In this document: piece after piece, positions 33,435 to 41,701 of the stretch
Position numbering within the stretch: position 1 is the stretch's first letter
How the letters are laid out: each line of letters starts with the position of its first letter
Assembly: GCA_963790525.1 (NCBI GenBank)
Contig: CAWBOV010000002.1
Coordinates: forward strand, 806,001 to 870,000
Direction of reading: 5' to 3'
DNA length: 64,000 nucleotides
From: CAWBOV01 sp963790525
GTDB taxonomy: Bacteria > Actinomycetota > Actinomycetes > Mycobacteriales > Jatrophihabitantaceae
Notes under the pieces: model-generated
Seen by the model: only the letters and a program-made list of their open reading frames with translations
Database searches by the model: none
What the model was told of the DNA's origin: nothing
Position numbers and translations under genes: made by a program

Positions 33435-34139
33435 TCAGCCGACGACGGTGCCGAACAGGTGCCCCACCGCGTAGGTGAACGCCAGCCCGAGCGCGCCCCC
33501 GATGACCACCCGCAGGACGGCCGGTTTGGGGTCGCTCCCGCCGATGCGCGCGCTGACCGCACCCGCCAGCCCGAGCGCGATGAGCACGGCGACGAAGGTC
33601 ACGGGCACCCGCCAGGCGTTCGGCGGGAGCAGGACCGCGATCATCGGAAGGATCGCCCCGACGACGAAGGACAGCGCCGACGCACCCGCGGCCTCGACGG
33701 GGTTGGCGAGGTCGTCCGGGTCGATGCCCAGTTCCGCGTCCACGTGGGCTGCGAAGGCGTCGTGTTCGGTGAGCTCCAGCGCCACGGTGCGCGCGGTCTT
33801 CGCCGACAGTCCCTTGGCCTGGTAGATCGCGGCCAGCTCGTTGAGCTCGTCGTCCGGGGTCTCGGCGAGCTCCCTGCGTTCGAGGGCCAGCTGCGCGTTC
33901 TCGCTGTCGCGCTGACTGCTGACGGACACGTATTCCCCCAGGGCCATCGACACCGCTCCGGCGACCAGACCGGCCAGACCCGCGGTGAAGATCGGTCCCC
34001 GCGCGGACGTCGCGCCCGCCACGCCGACGACGATGCCGGCCACCGACACGATCCCGTCGTTGGCTCCGAGCACGCCCGCGCGCAGCCAGTTGAGCCGCCC
34101 CGCGGACACACCGTCATGTGGCTCGATGTCATGCGTCAC
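33435..34139 (-). CDS. VIT1/CCC1-family metal (Fe/Mn) transporter
   Basis: Membrane protein of 234 residues with about five helices. The family signature is clear: R-A-G-V-L-G-A-N-D-G-I-V-S near residue 22, then G-A-V-S-M-A-L-G-E-Y-V-S-V-S-S-Q near 61, a cytoplasmic Glu-rich segment (about 80-135) that binds metal, and a two-helix C-terminus. It likely moves Fe2+ or Mn2+ out of the cytoplasm. Confidence 0.9.
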   Translation of the reverse strand: MTHDIEPHDGVSAGRLNWLRAGVLGANDGIVSVAGIVVGVAGATSARGPIFTAGLAGLVAGAVSMALGEYVSVSSQRDSENAQLALERRELAETPDDELNELAAIYQAKGLSAKTARTVALELTEHDAFAAHVDAELGIDPDDLANPVEAAGASALSFVVGAILPMIAVLLPPNAWRVPVTFVAVLIALGLAGAVSARIGGSDPKPAVLRVVIGGALGLAFTYAVGHLFGTVVG

Positions 34140-34198
34140 GGGACAACTAGATCAGATGTCCGGCCAGGTTCCCAGCAAGGCAAGCCTCCGCTGACCCG

Positions 34199-34290
34199 GC
34201 GGCAGATGCCGCTCACGCCCAGCGGCAGATACCGCTCACGCCCGGCGGCAGATCCCGCTCACGCCCGGCACCACATGCTGCTCACACACA
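34199..34290. repeat. 23-bp tandem repeat with hairpin cores upstream of a glycosyltransferase gene
   Basis: Four units of 23 bp start at 34199, 34222, 34245 and 34268 (the last is diverged). Each has a GCGGCAGATNCCGC core; in the first unit GCGGCA and TGCCGC are perfect inverted repeats around GA. The array ends 40 bases before the glycosyltransferase start. It could be an operator array or a structured leader. It occupies much of the 191-base spacer. Confidence 0.8.
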
Positions 34291-34330
34291 ACGCCAGGCA
34301 CGGTGTCACGGAAGGGGTGACGCAGACGCG

Positions 34331-35824
34331 ATGAGCGAGGTAGCGACCGGTCCCGGGTTGCGCGTAGGCACCCGGACGCTCGATGTCCGCTCTTCGGCGA
34401 CGCTCGCCGGTCTGACGAGAACCGGTGCCGTCCGCGCCAGCGTCGTCGTGGCCGCATTGGCCGTCCTGCCCTCCCTCGCCCGCTCGCCCCTGTCCTGGGA
34501 CGAGGCGGTCACCCTGCAGGCCGCGCGGCTTCCCCTGCCTCAGCTGGCCCGTTTCGTGCAGCACACCGACGGGCCGGTCGCGCTGTACTACCTGCTGATC
34601 CACGGATGGATCGCCGCGCTCGGGGTGATCCATGTCGCGCCGGCCGCCGGGATGCTGCGCCTGCCGAGCGCGCTGGCCGCTCTCGGCGCGGTGGCGGTGC
34701 TCGTGCGGCTCGCCTCGGGCTGGTTCGGCCCGCGCATCGCGCTCCTGGCCGGGTGTGTGTTCGCGCTGCACCCGATGATGACCTTCTACGCCCAGGACGC
34801 CCGCCCCTACACGCTCGTCGTCCTCGTCTTCCTGGCCGGCACGGCCGCGCTGCAGCAGGCGGTGGACGTTCCCGGGACGGCGAGATGGGTGCGGTACGCG
34901 GCACTCGTCGCGCTGGCGCTCTACCTGCACCTGTTCGTCGTCTTCGCCGTACTCGCCCAGGCGGCGCTCGTGTGGCGGCGGGGTGCCTGGCGCGTCCGCC
35001 TCGAGTGGGCGGCCGCGGTCGGCGCCGCGCTCGTCGTGGCCAGCCCGCTGGTCGTGCTGGCGCGCGGGCAGACCAAGGAGATCAGCTGGATCCCCGCGCC
35101 CTCACCGGGGCAGGTCCTGAGCGTGCTGATGCGGATCGCCGGAGGGGTCGGGATGGTCGCGGTGCTGATCGCCGCGACGGTGCTCATCGTGACGCGGCGG
35201 GCGTCACGGCCGACGGGTTTCGTGGTGGCACTGGCGCTCGTGCCACCCGCGGCCCTGGTGGTGCTGGACTACGTGACACCCGACCTGGTCGCGCGGTACG
35301 GGCTCGTCGCCGTGCCCGCGCTGGCGCTCCTCGTCGCGGTGGCGGCCGGCGGTGCGGGCCGCGTGGGGCGCGTGCTCGCGGTCGCCGCAGTCCTGACCAC
35401 CCTGACGACGACGGTCATCCAGCAGAGCGCGCCGTTCAAGTACGAGGACAACCGCGCGGCGACCGACGTGGTCGACGACACCGCGACGAACGGCTCCGCG
35501 GTGATCTTCCTGCCTACCGCGATGCGCGCGGGCTACCAGGCCTACTCCGATCCCGACGGCGTCCGGATCACCGACCCGTTCCTGGCCGGGGCCGGCGCCC
35601 AGGAGGCCGACCCCACGATCGGCGGGGTCGAGACGAACGCGAGCACCGCCCTGGCCCAGCTCGGCGCCCCGCCCCTGATCTTCCTGTACGGCGACACCCT
35701 CGCGCAGGCCGACCAGGTCATGCGCAGCCCGTCCGACGTGGCGAAGGAGCGGCTGCTCCGCGGCTACCACCTGCTGTCGGTGCACCGCTTCGGGGACGTC
35801 TCGGTCAGCGTCTTCAGTCGCTAG
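34331..35824 (+). CDS. GT-C-like membrane glycosyltransferase (GT39/ArnT-like)
   Basis: Protein of 497 residues with about ten membrane helices and a soluble C-terminal part. The GT-C acidic motif S-W-D-E-A-V-T near residue 57 sits in the first extracellular loop, and F-Y-A-Q-D-A-R-P-Y near 152 matches the PMT/ArnT-like family. It probably moves a sugar from a polyprenyl-phosphate donor to a lipid, glycan or protein acceptor outside the membrane. It lies downstream of the 23-bp repeat array; its 3' end overlaps the DinB-like gene by 11 bases. Confidence 0.78.
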   Translation: MSEVATGPGLRVGTRTLDVRSSATLAGLTRTGAVRASVVVAALAVLPSLARSPLSWDEAVTLQAARLPLPQLARFVQHTDGPVALYYLLIHGWIAALGVIHVAPAAGMLRLPSALAALGAVAVLVRLASGWFGPRIALLAGCVFALHPMMTFYAQDARPYTLVVLVFLAGTAALQQAVDVPGTARWVRYAALVALALYLHLFVVFAVLAQAALVWRRGAWRVRLEWAAAVGAALVVASPLVVLARGQTKEISWIPAPSPGQVLSVLMRIAGGVGMVAVLIAATVLIVTRRASRPTGFVVALALVPPAALVVLDYVTPDLVARYGLVAVPALALLVAVAAGGAGRVGRVLAVAAVLTTLTTTVIQQSAPFKYEDNRAATDVVDDTATNGSAVIFLPTAMRAGYQAYSDPDGVRITDPFLAGAGAQEADPTIGGVETNASTALAQLGAPPLIFLYGDTLAQADQVMRSPSDVAKERLLRGYHLLSVHRFGDVSVSVFSR

Positions 35825-36329
35825 CGCCGCGGTCGAGCAGGCCACGCACGAACGCCGCCTGCCCGGCGTGCTGGAGATCGTCGGAGATGACGCTGACGAG
35901 GCGCACCGCCAGGGTCACCGGCGGGTCCCACCGCTCGTCGACGACGTGGTCGAGGTCGGCGTCGGTGAGGGAGCGCACGTAACGGATCGTCTGGGCATGG
36001 ACCGCGTCGTAGTAGCCGAGCAGGAAGTCCGCGTCGAGGCGGACCTTCGCGACGTCGCTGCTGCTCTGGCCGTAGCCGATCGTGTCCGCGCCGAAGGGCA
36101 GCCCGCTGCGGTCGGCCCACCCGTCCCGGTGCCAGACCTGCGCGAACCCGGCAGCCCCGGCGACGTGGTCGTCCTGCACCCGGGACAGATGCCAGACGAG
36201 CCAGCCGACGGGGTTCGAGTCGGCGTCGACGCGGTGCGCCAACTGATCCCGCGTCAGGCCGGAGACGCTGCCGTGGACGACGTCGCTCACGCGGTCGAAG
36301 GCGTCGGCGAGAAGGTCTGCGCTGGTCAT
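35814..36329 (-). CDS. DinB-fold (DUF664/mycothiol-transferase-like) protein
   Basis: Four-helix bundle protein of 171 residues with the DinB metal-ligand pattern: His in W-L-V-W-H-L-S-R near 47, His in Q-D-D-H near 54, and His in D-L-Q-H-A-G-Q-A near 153. Actinobacterial relatives use mycothiol or bacillithiol as a co-substrate, for example in maleylpyruvate isomerization. Which reaction applies here cannot be said. Confidence 0.8.
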   Translation of the reverse strand: MTSADLLADAFDRVSDVVHGSVSGLTRDQLAHRVDADSNPVGWLVWHLSRVQDDHVAGAAGFAQVWHRDGWADRSGLPFGADTIGYGQSSSDVAKVRLDADFLLGYYDAVHAQTIRYVRSLTDADLDHVVDERWDPPVTLAVRLVSVISDDLQHAGQAAFVRGLLDRGASD

Positions 36330-36370
36330 GGCCGGTGCTCCGTGGTCGGGCGGACGGGACCGCTCCGACG

Positions 36371-37180
36371 TTAGCGCAGGGTGATCTGGCCGAAGACCGC
36401 GCCGTACTGTGCGAACGCGACGCCGGAGTGCAGGACGTGATCGAGCGGGTACATCCGGACGCGGTACACGCCGGGGGCGTGCGGGCAGGGTGGCGGCGAG
36501 TCGATGAACGGCTGCGCGAGCTGCACGTGCGTGCTCGAGGTGCGCTGGTAGAGCACGTCGTCACCGGCCACGAAGCCGGTTCCGTGGGCGCACGTGGTGT
36601 GCAGCACGAGGTCGGCCGCCGCTCCGCGCGCGACGATCGTGCCCACCCCGTCCAGCCGGCCCGACGTCGACGAGAGGCGATCGAGATCGGCGGTGTCGGT
36701 CAGGACGACCGCCTGTGCGGCATACAACTTGTCCTTGCAAGTGGTGTCGTTGCAGTCGCTCCAGTAGGCAATCGCGCGCGCGGGGCCCGGCCGAAGCGGC
36801 TCGTCGCCCGAGACGAACGGCGCGTTCTCGGTCACCGCTCCGGTCTCCATCGGTGCGAGAACCTGCTGGGTGCCGTTCACGCAGCCGGAGAGCATCGCGT
36901 AGCCGGCGGCCCCGGTGAGCGTGCCGTCGGGTGCCGTCTGCTCGACCGTGACCTCGAGGAAGGGCACCGCCTGCCCCGACCCACAGGTGACGCGGACGGA
37001 GGCGATGACGCCCGCTCCGGCACCGCGGACGGTGGCGTGCTTCAGGAAGGTCACGGCCGGTGCGGTCAGCGTCGCGGCGTCGGCAGGCAGGCTCACCGCG
37101 GTCCCCGCCACCAGCGCGGATCCGACCAGCGCGGCGAGCACTCGCAGGCGGATCGAGGTCCGCGCTCCGGTGGCGCTCAT
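36371..37180 (-). CDS. Secreted Cys-containing protein, paralogue B
   Basis: About 269 residues with a signal peptide (I-R-L-R-V-L-A-A-L-V-G-S-A, cleavage after A-D-A-A near 35). The mature protein is beta-rich with spaced Cys residues, including V-T-C-G-S-G and C-N-D-T-T-C. No catalytic motif is seen. The ATG at 37180 overlaps the stop of the preceding paralogue (ATGA). It shares the pattern L-Y-Q-R-x-S and a similar two-module layout with it. It is likely a surface or extracellular protein of unknown function. Confidence 0.65.
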   Translation of the reverse strand: MSATGARTSIRLRVLAALVGSALVAGTAVSLPADAATLTAPAVTFLKHATVRGAGAGVIASVRVTCGSGQAVPFLEVTVEQTAPDGTLTGAAGYAMLSGCVNGTQQVLAPMETGAVTENAPFVSGDEPLRPGPARAIAYWSDCNDTTCKDKLYAAQAVVLTDTADLDRLSSTSGRLDGVGTIVARGAAADLVLHTTCAHGTGFVAGDDVLYQRTSSTHVQLAQPFIDSPPPCPHAPGVYRVRMYPLDHVLHSGVAFAQYGAVFGQITLR

Positions 37181-38067
37181 GACACGAACACCTGTCGCCA
37201 GAGCATCGCCGCCGGGCACTCGCCCGATGGTGTCGGCGGTGCTGCGCAGTCGGACACCGTGAACATCACGAAACCCGCCTTCGTCCCGAATGTGACACCC
37301 GCCTGGCTGAAGTCGAGCACGGTGTCGTGTGGAGTTCCGTCGCAGACGATGTCCGCGGAGGCTGCCGCCGCGACGACTGATCCGTCGGATCGGCGCTGGT
37401 AGAGCGTCGCCTCGCCGTCGATGCTGGCCGTGCTCGGGCAGCTGACCTGCGCCCGGAGCCGGGCCGACGTGCCGCCGGCGAGCCGCTGCCCGGCGTAGTC
37501 CAGGTGTGCCGTCAGAGCCGGGTCGAAGTCCGCGGAGGCGGAGGCCTGGTCGAGGTCTCCGGAGCCCGACAGGGTGACGATCCGTTCCGACGGTGCGAAC
37601 TGGCAGGTCCCCGTCGCACGGGCGCAGCTGACGCTGAGCTGGGCCGCGGTCGTCCCGGTGCGGAACGGGTGGACGACGGAGAGGGCGAGGGGAGCCAGCG
37701 CCACCGCGATGTCGTGCGAGCCGGCCGAGCAGCGCACCGTGGTCGCGCCGAGGCCGGCGATGAGTGAACCGTCGCGGCCGGCCTCCTGCAGCGCGACGAC
37801 CGCGGAGACCTCCTCGGTGTGCGCGCAGGTGATCGACACCGCCACTTCGGCGGCCGCTCCGGAGGCACGGATCACGCCGGTGGCAGGGAGCGCTGCCACG
37901 TCGCGCACCGGGGCGGCGAGTGCGGCGGGAACAGCGCCCAGCAGCACGAGGCACGCCGCGACGGCCAGGCCGCCGGTGTGGAGGATTCGACGACGCGCGC
38001 CGGGCATTCGGACAGCCACTCCCCGGTGACGCAGCTCCCGGTCGGTCCTCCTCGGCACGGTCATCAT
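37177..38067 (-). CDS. Secreted Cys-containing protein, paralogue A
   Basis: About 296 residues. After an Arg-rich N-terminus, a signal sequence L-A-V-A-A-C-L-V-L-L-G-A ends near A-A-L-A-A at residue 50. The mature part has paired Cys, strand-rich modules and L-Y-Q-R-R-S-D-G-S near 240, as in its downstream neighbour. Two tandem ATGs (38067, 38064) follow an AGGGG-like site (GGGGT on the minus strand); 38067 is chosen. Divergent from the LPETG protein. Unrecognised family. Confidence 0.65.
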   Translation of the reverse strand: MMTVPRRTDRELRHRGVAVRMPGARRRILHTGGLAVAACLVLLGAVPAALAAPVRDVAALPATGVIRASGAAAEVAVSITCAHTEEVSAVVALQEAGRDGSLIAGLGATTVRCSAGSHDIAVALAPLALSVVHPFRTGTTAAQLSVSCARATGTCQFAPSERIVTLSGSGDLDQASASADFDPALTAHLDYAGQRLAGGTSARLRAQVSCPSTASIDGEATLYQRRSDGSVVAAAASADIVCDGTPHDTVLDFSQAGVTFGTKAGFVMFTVSDCAAPPTPSGECPAAMLWRQVFVS

Positions 38068-38206
38068 GACGACCCCTTTTCCCCCGTGGGACGACAGCAT
38101 CCCGCAAGGACAGAGGCAGCGGTAGGGCTCCTGATACACGGGATCCCAGGTTGCCTACAGACCCTCTACATGGTTCGGTGAGCACGCCTGTGAGAGGGGT
38201 TTCCCA

Positions 38207-39694
38207 ATGCGGTATCGGCGTCCTTCGTCCCTGATCGGAGCCGTCGCGCTCGGTGCCCTCGCGGTGATCCTGGCGGTGATCCTGGCGTCCGGGCCGGCGG
38301 TCGCCGCCGTGCCCGCCGTGGCCGTTCCCGCCGTGCCGGGAGTGGCGGTGTCCCTGTCGTCGGACCCCGCGTCAGGTGTCGTCGTCACGGCCACCCAGAC
38401 GGTGACGTACACGATCACCTTCGACAACAGCGCGGGTATCGCGGACGCAACCGTGAACGAGGTCGACTACCTGTCCGGGGTCCTCGGTGACGCGGAGATC
38501 GTCACCCCTCCCGCCGAGGTCGCCCCCGTCTCCGGACTGACGATCGGTGACCTCTCCGACGCGTCCTTCCCGATCAGTGGCACCGTTGCCGCCGGGCGGA
38601 CCGCCAGGGTCCGGTTCACCGTCCAGGCGCTCGGCGCCTCGGCCGGCGATGCGATCATCACCAACTCCGTCGCCCCCGCCGGCGAACCGCAGCCGGTGTG
38701 CACGCCACCGGGACCCGCGGCGCCCCCGGCCGAGTGTGCCGTCAATCCGATCCGGTCGTACACCATCGCCCTGCACGCCGACTTCAGCTTCGACACACCG
38801 CCGATCCACCCCGGTCAGGTCGTCCACTACCGGATCACGATCACCAACTCGGGTGCGATCCCGTACACGGCGGCCGACCCCGTCGTCATCCGCAGCCTGC
38901 TGCTGGGGGTGCTCGACGACGCCACCATCGACTCCGCCTCGATCACCGGCGGCGCCCGCATCGTGAGCTCCGCCTGCTGCTACTCCGGGCCCGCGCCCAC
39001 GATGATCTGGTCCGGGGCTCTGGCACCCGGAGCGGTGCACGTGATCACCTACCGGCTCGTCGTGAACAACCCGGTCGGTGATGCTGCGCTGTACACGCAC
39101 ATCCTCGCGCCGTTCGGCGGCAGCGGGGTCTGCATCGCCGACCCAGGATCGAACGAGGCTCCCTGCACCTCCACGATCCTGATCAAGTCGTACACGGTGT
39201 CGATCGCCGCGACTCCCGCGCGGGCCGCCTCCGGGCAGACCGTCACCTATCGCGTCACTGTCCACTCGCGCAGCCAGCGGCCCTACAGCTCCGGCGCGCC
39301 CGCGGTGGTCACGCTCGACCTGAGCGGGGTGCTGGACCGCGCCCGGTTCGTGACGGGCTCGACCACCGGCGGCGGGGTCGTCGACACCGGCGCGCGAACG
39401 CTCAGGTGGGCCGGCAGCCTCGCGGTCGGCCAGACCCGGGTGATCACGTTCCGGGTCGTCGTGGACCCTTCGGCCGGTGGGACCGTGCTGCGGATCACGG
39501 CGCGCACCCCGTCCGGGTCGGGAGGCGGCTGCCCGGCCGCCGCTCCCGTGGCCGGATGCGCCTCCGCGGTCGCCGTCACGGCGCTCCTGCCCGAGACCGG
39601 TGACCCCCTCGTGCCGCAAGCCGGCGGGGCCGGACTGTTGATCATTGCCGGCGCGGCGCTGCTGTTCGCGGGCCGACGCCGCCGAGTAACTTGA
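38207..39694 (+). CDS. LPETG-anchored surface protein with DUF11 repeats
   Basis: Protein of 495 residues: a signal peptide (about 1-35, rich in Ala/Val), then three DUF11/Ig-like modules of about 130 residues (the sign is V-T-Y-T-I-T-F-D-N-S, V-H-Y-R-I-T-I-T-N-S, V-T-Y-R-V-T-V), then the sortase signal L-P-E-T-G near 462, a hydrophobic helix, and R-R-R-R at the end. Sortase would couple it to the cell wall. It is divergent from the two secreted paralogues, suggesting a surface cluster. Confidence 0.88.
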   Translation: MRYRRPSSLIGAVALGALAVILAVILASGPAVAAVPAVAVPAVPGVAVSLSSDPASGVVVTATQTVTYTITFDNSAGIADATVNEVDYLSGVLGDAEIVTPPAEVAPVSGLTIGDLSDASFPISGTVAAGRTARVRFTVQALGASAGDAIITNSVAPAGEPQPVCTPPGPAAPPAECAVNPIRSYTIALHADFSFDTPPIHPGQVVHYRITITNSGAIPYTAADPVVIRSLLLGVLDDATIDSASITGGARIVSSACCYSGPAPTMIWSGALAPGAVHVITYRLVVNNPVGDAALYTHILAPFGGSGVCIADPGSNEAPCTSTILIKSYTVSIAATPARAASGQTVTYRVTVHSRSQRPYSSGAPAVVTLDLSGVLDRARFVTGSTTGGGVVDTGARTLRWAGSLAVGQTRVITFRVVVDPSAGGTVLRITARTPSGSGGGCPAAAPVAGCASAVAVTALLPETGDPLVPQAGGAGLLIIAGAALLFAGRRRRVT

Positions 39695-39727
39695 CAGCCG
39701 TCCAAAAATCAGTCGATAATTGAAGAA

Positions 39728-39761
39728 GTCCCGGCGCTCTCCCCCCGTAGAGTGCCGGGAC
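39728..39761. terminator. Strong hairpin after the LPETG gene
   Basis: GTCCCGGCGCTC (39728-39739) and GAGTGCCGGGAC (39750-39761) form a 12-bp stem with one G-T pair and a 10-base loop. An AT-rich stretch precedes it. It lacks a U-run, as is common in high-GC actinobacterial terminators. It separates the surface gene from the convergent tRNA gene. Confidence 0.65.
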
Positions 39762-39828
39762 CTTCTACGTCCGCGGCACCTCTGCGCGAGCCGGAGCCCG
39801 ACATGCGGGGCGATTCCGACGAATGCGG

Positions 39829-39901
39829 TGCCCCCGGCAGGATTCGAACCTGCGACGCCCGGCTTAGGAGTCCGGCGCTCTATCCCCTGAGCTACGAGGG
39901 C
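39829..39901 (-). tRNA. tRNA-Arg(CCT)
   Basis: Reverse strand gives a 73-base cloverleaf. The acceptor stem GCCCTCG pairs with CGGGGGC. The T arm contains GGTTCGAATCC. The anticodon loop CTCCTAA sits between CCGGA and GCCGG-type stem halves, so the anticodon is CCT (Arg, reads AGG). CCA is not encoded. The discriminator is A. Confidence 0.95.
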
Positions 39902-40064
39902 GGGGCTGGCCGATGGGTGGTGAGCTGGGTCGCCGGCCGTCGGACCGCCGACAATCGTCGCACGGGCACGACGCGGGAGACCAACCGCGTGCACTCTCGG
40001 CGTCAGGCGGCCGAGCTGCGATGATGGAGCGGACACCGTCCCCGTCATCGAGGAGCTGCCGCCC

Positions 40065-40664
40065 ATGGCCGTCTTTTCGCGAGGCTTCACCGGGAAGGGG
40101 CGGGCCGCCGCCCCCGACCTGCCGCCCGGGCAGTACCTGGTCACCGACTTCCCGGTGCTGTCGGCCGGGCCGACGCCCAGGGTGCGGACCGACACCTGGC
40201 AGTTCGACATCACGACCGAGACCGGCGAGGTCCACTCCTGGGACTGGGCCGCGCTGCACGCGCTCGACGTCGAGGAGTTCACCGTCGACCTGCACTGCGT
40301 GACGAAGTGGTCCAAGCTCGGCACGCACTGGCGCGGCGTCTCCCTGGACACACTCCTGGCCGACGTCGAGACCAGCGCCGACTACACGATGGTCCACAGC
40401 TACGGCGGGTACACGACGAACCTGCCGCTGGAGGACCTCCTCGACGGCAAGGCCTGGATCGCCTTCGACTTCGAGGGCGAGGACCTGGATCCCGAGCACG
40501 GCGGCCCGGCGCGGATGGTCGTCCCGCACCTCTACTTCTGGAAGTCCGCCAAGTGGGTGCGCGGCCTCACCCTGATGCTCCAGGACGAACCGGGGTTCTG
40601 GGAGAGCCTCGGCTACAACAACTACGGAGACCCATGGCGCGAGCAGCGGTACTGGGGAGACTGA
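40065..40664 (+). CDS. Sulfite oxidase-like molybdopterin oxidoreductase
   Basis: Protein of 199 residues of the SUOX/YedY fold. The conserved Cys that binds molybdenum is in L-H-C-V-T-K-W-S near residue 81. Other features are W-x-G-V-S-L-D-T-L near 90, S-Y-G-G-Y-T-T-N-L-P-L, and the C-terminal W-E-S-L-G-Y-N-N-Y-G-D-P-W-R-E. No Tat signal is present, so it acts in the cytoplasm. It overlaps the reductase gene by 31 bases, which suggests an enzyme/electron donor pair. Confidence 0.88.
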   Translation: MAVFSRGFTGKGRAAAPDLPPGQYLVTDFPVLSAGPTPRVRTDTWQFDITTETGEVHSWDWAALHALDVEEFTVDLHCVTKWSKLGTHWRGVSLDTLLADVETSADYTMVHSYGGYTTNLPLEDLLDGKAWIAFDFEGEDLDPEHGGPARMVVPHLYFWKSAKWVRGLTLMLQDEPGFWESLGYNNYGDPWREQRYWGD

Positions 40665-41386
40665 CCTGGCGCGTGGGGACCGTCGCCGAGCTGCGCGACG
40701 AGAGCGCGTACGCCCGCACCATCGTCCTGGACGTCCCCGGCTGGCCCGGGCACGTCGCCGGTCAGCACGTCGACGTGCGCCTCACCGCGCCCGACGGCTA
40801 CTCCGCGCAGCGCTCGTACTCGATCGCGTCCGCCGGACCCGGTGAGCGGGTGGAGCTCACGGTCGAGGTGGTCACCGACGGCGAGGTGTCGCCGTACCTG
40901 GCGCAGGACCTGCTCGTCGGCGATCAGGTCGAGCTGCGCGGGCCGATCGGCGGCTGGTTCGTCTGGGAGCCGACGGCGGTGTCGCCGGTGCTGCTCGTCG
41001 CCGGTGGCAGCGGGATCGTGCCGCTCATGGCGATGCTGCGGGCCCGCTCGCTCGCGGCCAGCGCCACCCCGTTCCGGCTGCTCTACTCGGTGCGCGACCC
41101 GGGCTCGATCTTCTACCGGGACGAACTCCACCGGATGGAGCAGGAGGGGGTCGAGATCACCTACGTCTACACGCGGACCGCCCCGGCGGGCTGGACGGGA
41201 CGGGTGGGGCGCATCGACGCCCAGTCGCTGATGGCCGCCGCGTGGCCCGCCGCCGCGGACCCGGCGCTGTTCGTCTGCGGACCGACCGGCTTCGTGGAGA
41301 CGGTGGCAGACCACTTCGTCGGCGCGGGCTACCCGCCGGCGCAGATCAAGACCGAACGCTTCGGCCCCAGCGGAAGCCCGCGCTGA
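40634..41386 (+). CDS. Ferredoxin-NADP reductase-family flavoprotein
   Basis: About 250 residues with an FAD domain (R-S-Y-S-I-A-S near 57, typical R-x-Y-S) and an NAD(P) domain (V-A-G-G-S-G-I-V-P-L near 121, L-F-V-C-G-P-T-G-F-V near 212). No ferredoxin-like iron-sulfur domain is attached. ATG 40634 has GGAGA upstream inside the preceding gene. It likely passes electrons from NAD(P)H to the sulfite-oxidase-like partner. Confidence 0.88.
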   Translation: MARAAVLGRLTWRVGTVAELRDESAYARTIVLDVPGWPGHVAGQHVDVRLTAPDGYSAQRSYSIASAGPGERVELTVEVVTDGEVSPYLAQDLLVGDQVELRGPIGGWFVWEPTAVSPVLLVAGGSGIVPLMAMLRARSLAASATPFRLLYSVRDPGSIFYRDELHRMEQEGVEITYVYTRTAPAGWTGRVGRIDAQSLMAAAWPAAADPALFVCGPTGFVETVADHFVGAGYPPAQIKTERFGPSGSPR

Positions 41387-41423
41387 GACCCGCCCCGAGA
41401 CCCGCGATGAGGAGAGTGACGCC

Positions 41424-41681
41424 ATGGTGACCGCACTGGACGGCAACGCCGCAGCAGGGGCGCTGCAGGAGGTCTTCGCCTTCGACGTGACCACGGCGAG
41501 CCTGCAGTGCGCCGGCTGCGGGGACACGAACGTCCTCAGCCGGGCGCGGGTCTACCTCGACGCGCCGGGGCTGGTGATCCGGTGCCCCGGCTGCGACGGG
41601 ATCGTCCTGCGCTATGTGCGGGGGAGCGACCGCGGCTGGCTGGACCTGCGCGGCTCCACGTGCGTGCAGCTGGACCTCTGA
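41424..41681 (+). CDS. DUF6510 zinc-ribbon protein
   Basis: Small protein of 85 residues with two Cys-x-x-Cys knuckles (C-A-G-C near 29, C-P-G-C near 54), which make a zinc ribbon, and Leu-rich strands between. This gene recurs beside the SUOX-like and flavin reductase pair in actinobacteria, as I remember. It might be an assembly or regulatory subunit of that redox pair. Confidence 0.75.
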   Translation: MVTALDGNAAAGALQEVFAFDVTTASLQCAGCGDTNVLSRARVYLDAPGLVIRCPGCDGIVLRYVRGSDRGWLDLRGSTCVQLDL

Positions 41682-41701
41682 CGCGCTGATCCGCGCACCG
41701 C

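Noticed and set aside
31861..34290. CRISPR array
   Set aside because: The repeats are contiguous short tandem units without unique spacers, and no cas genes are present.
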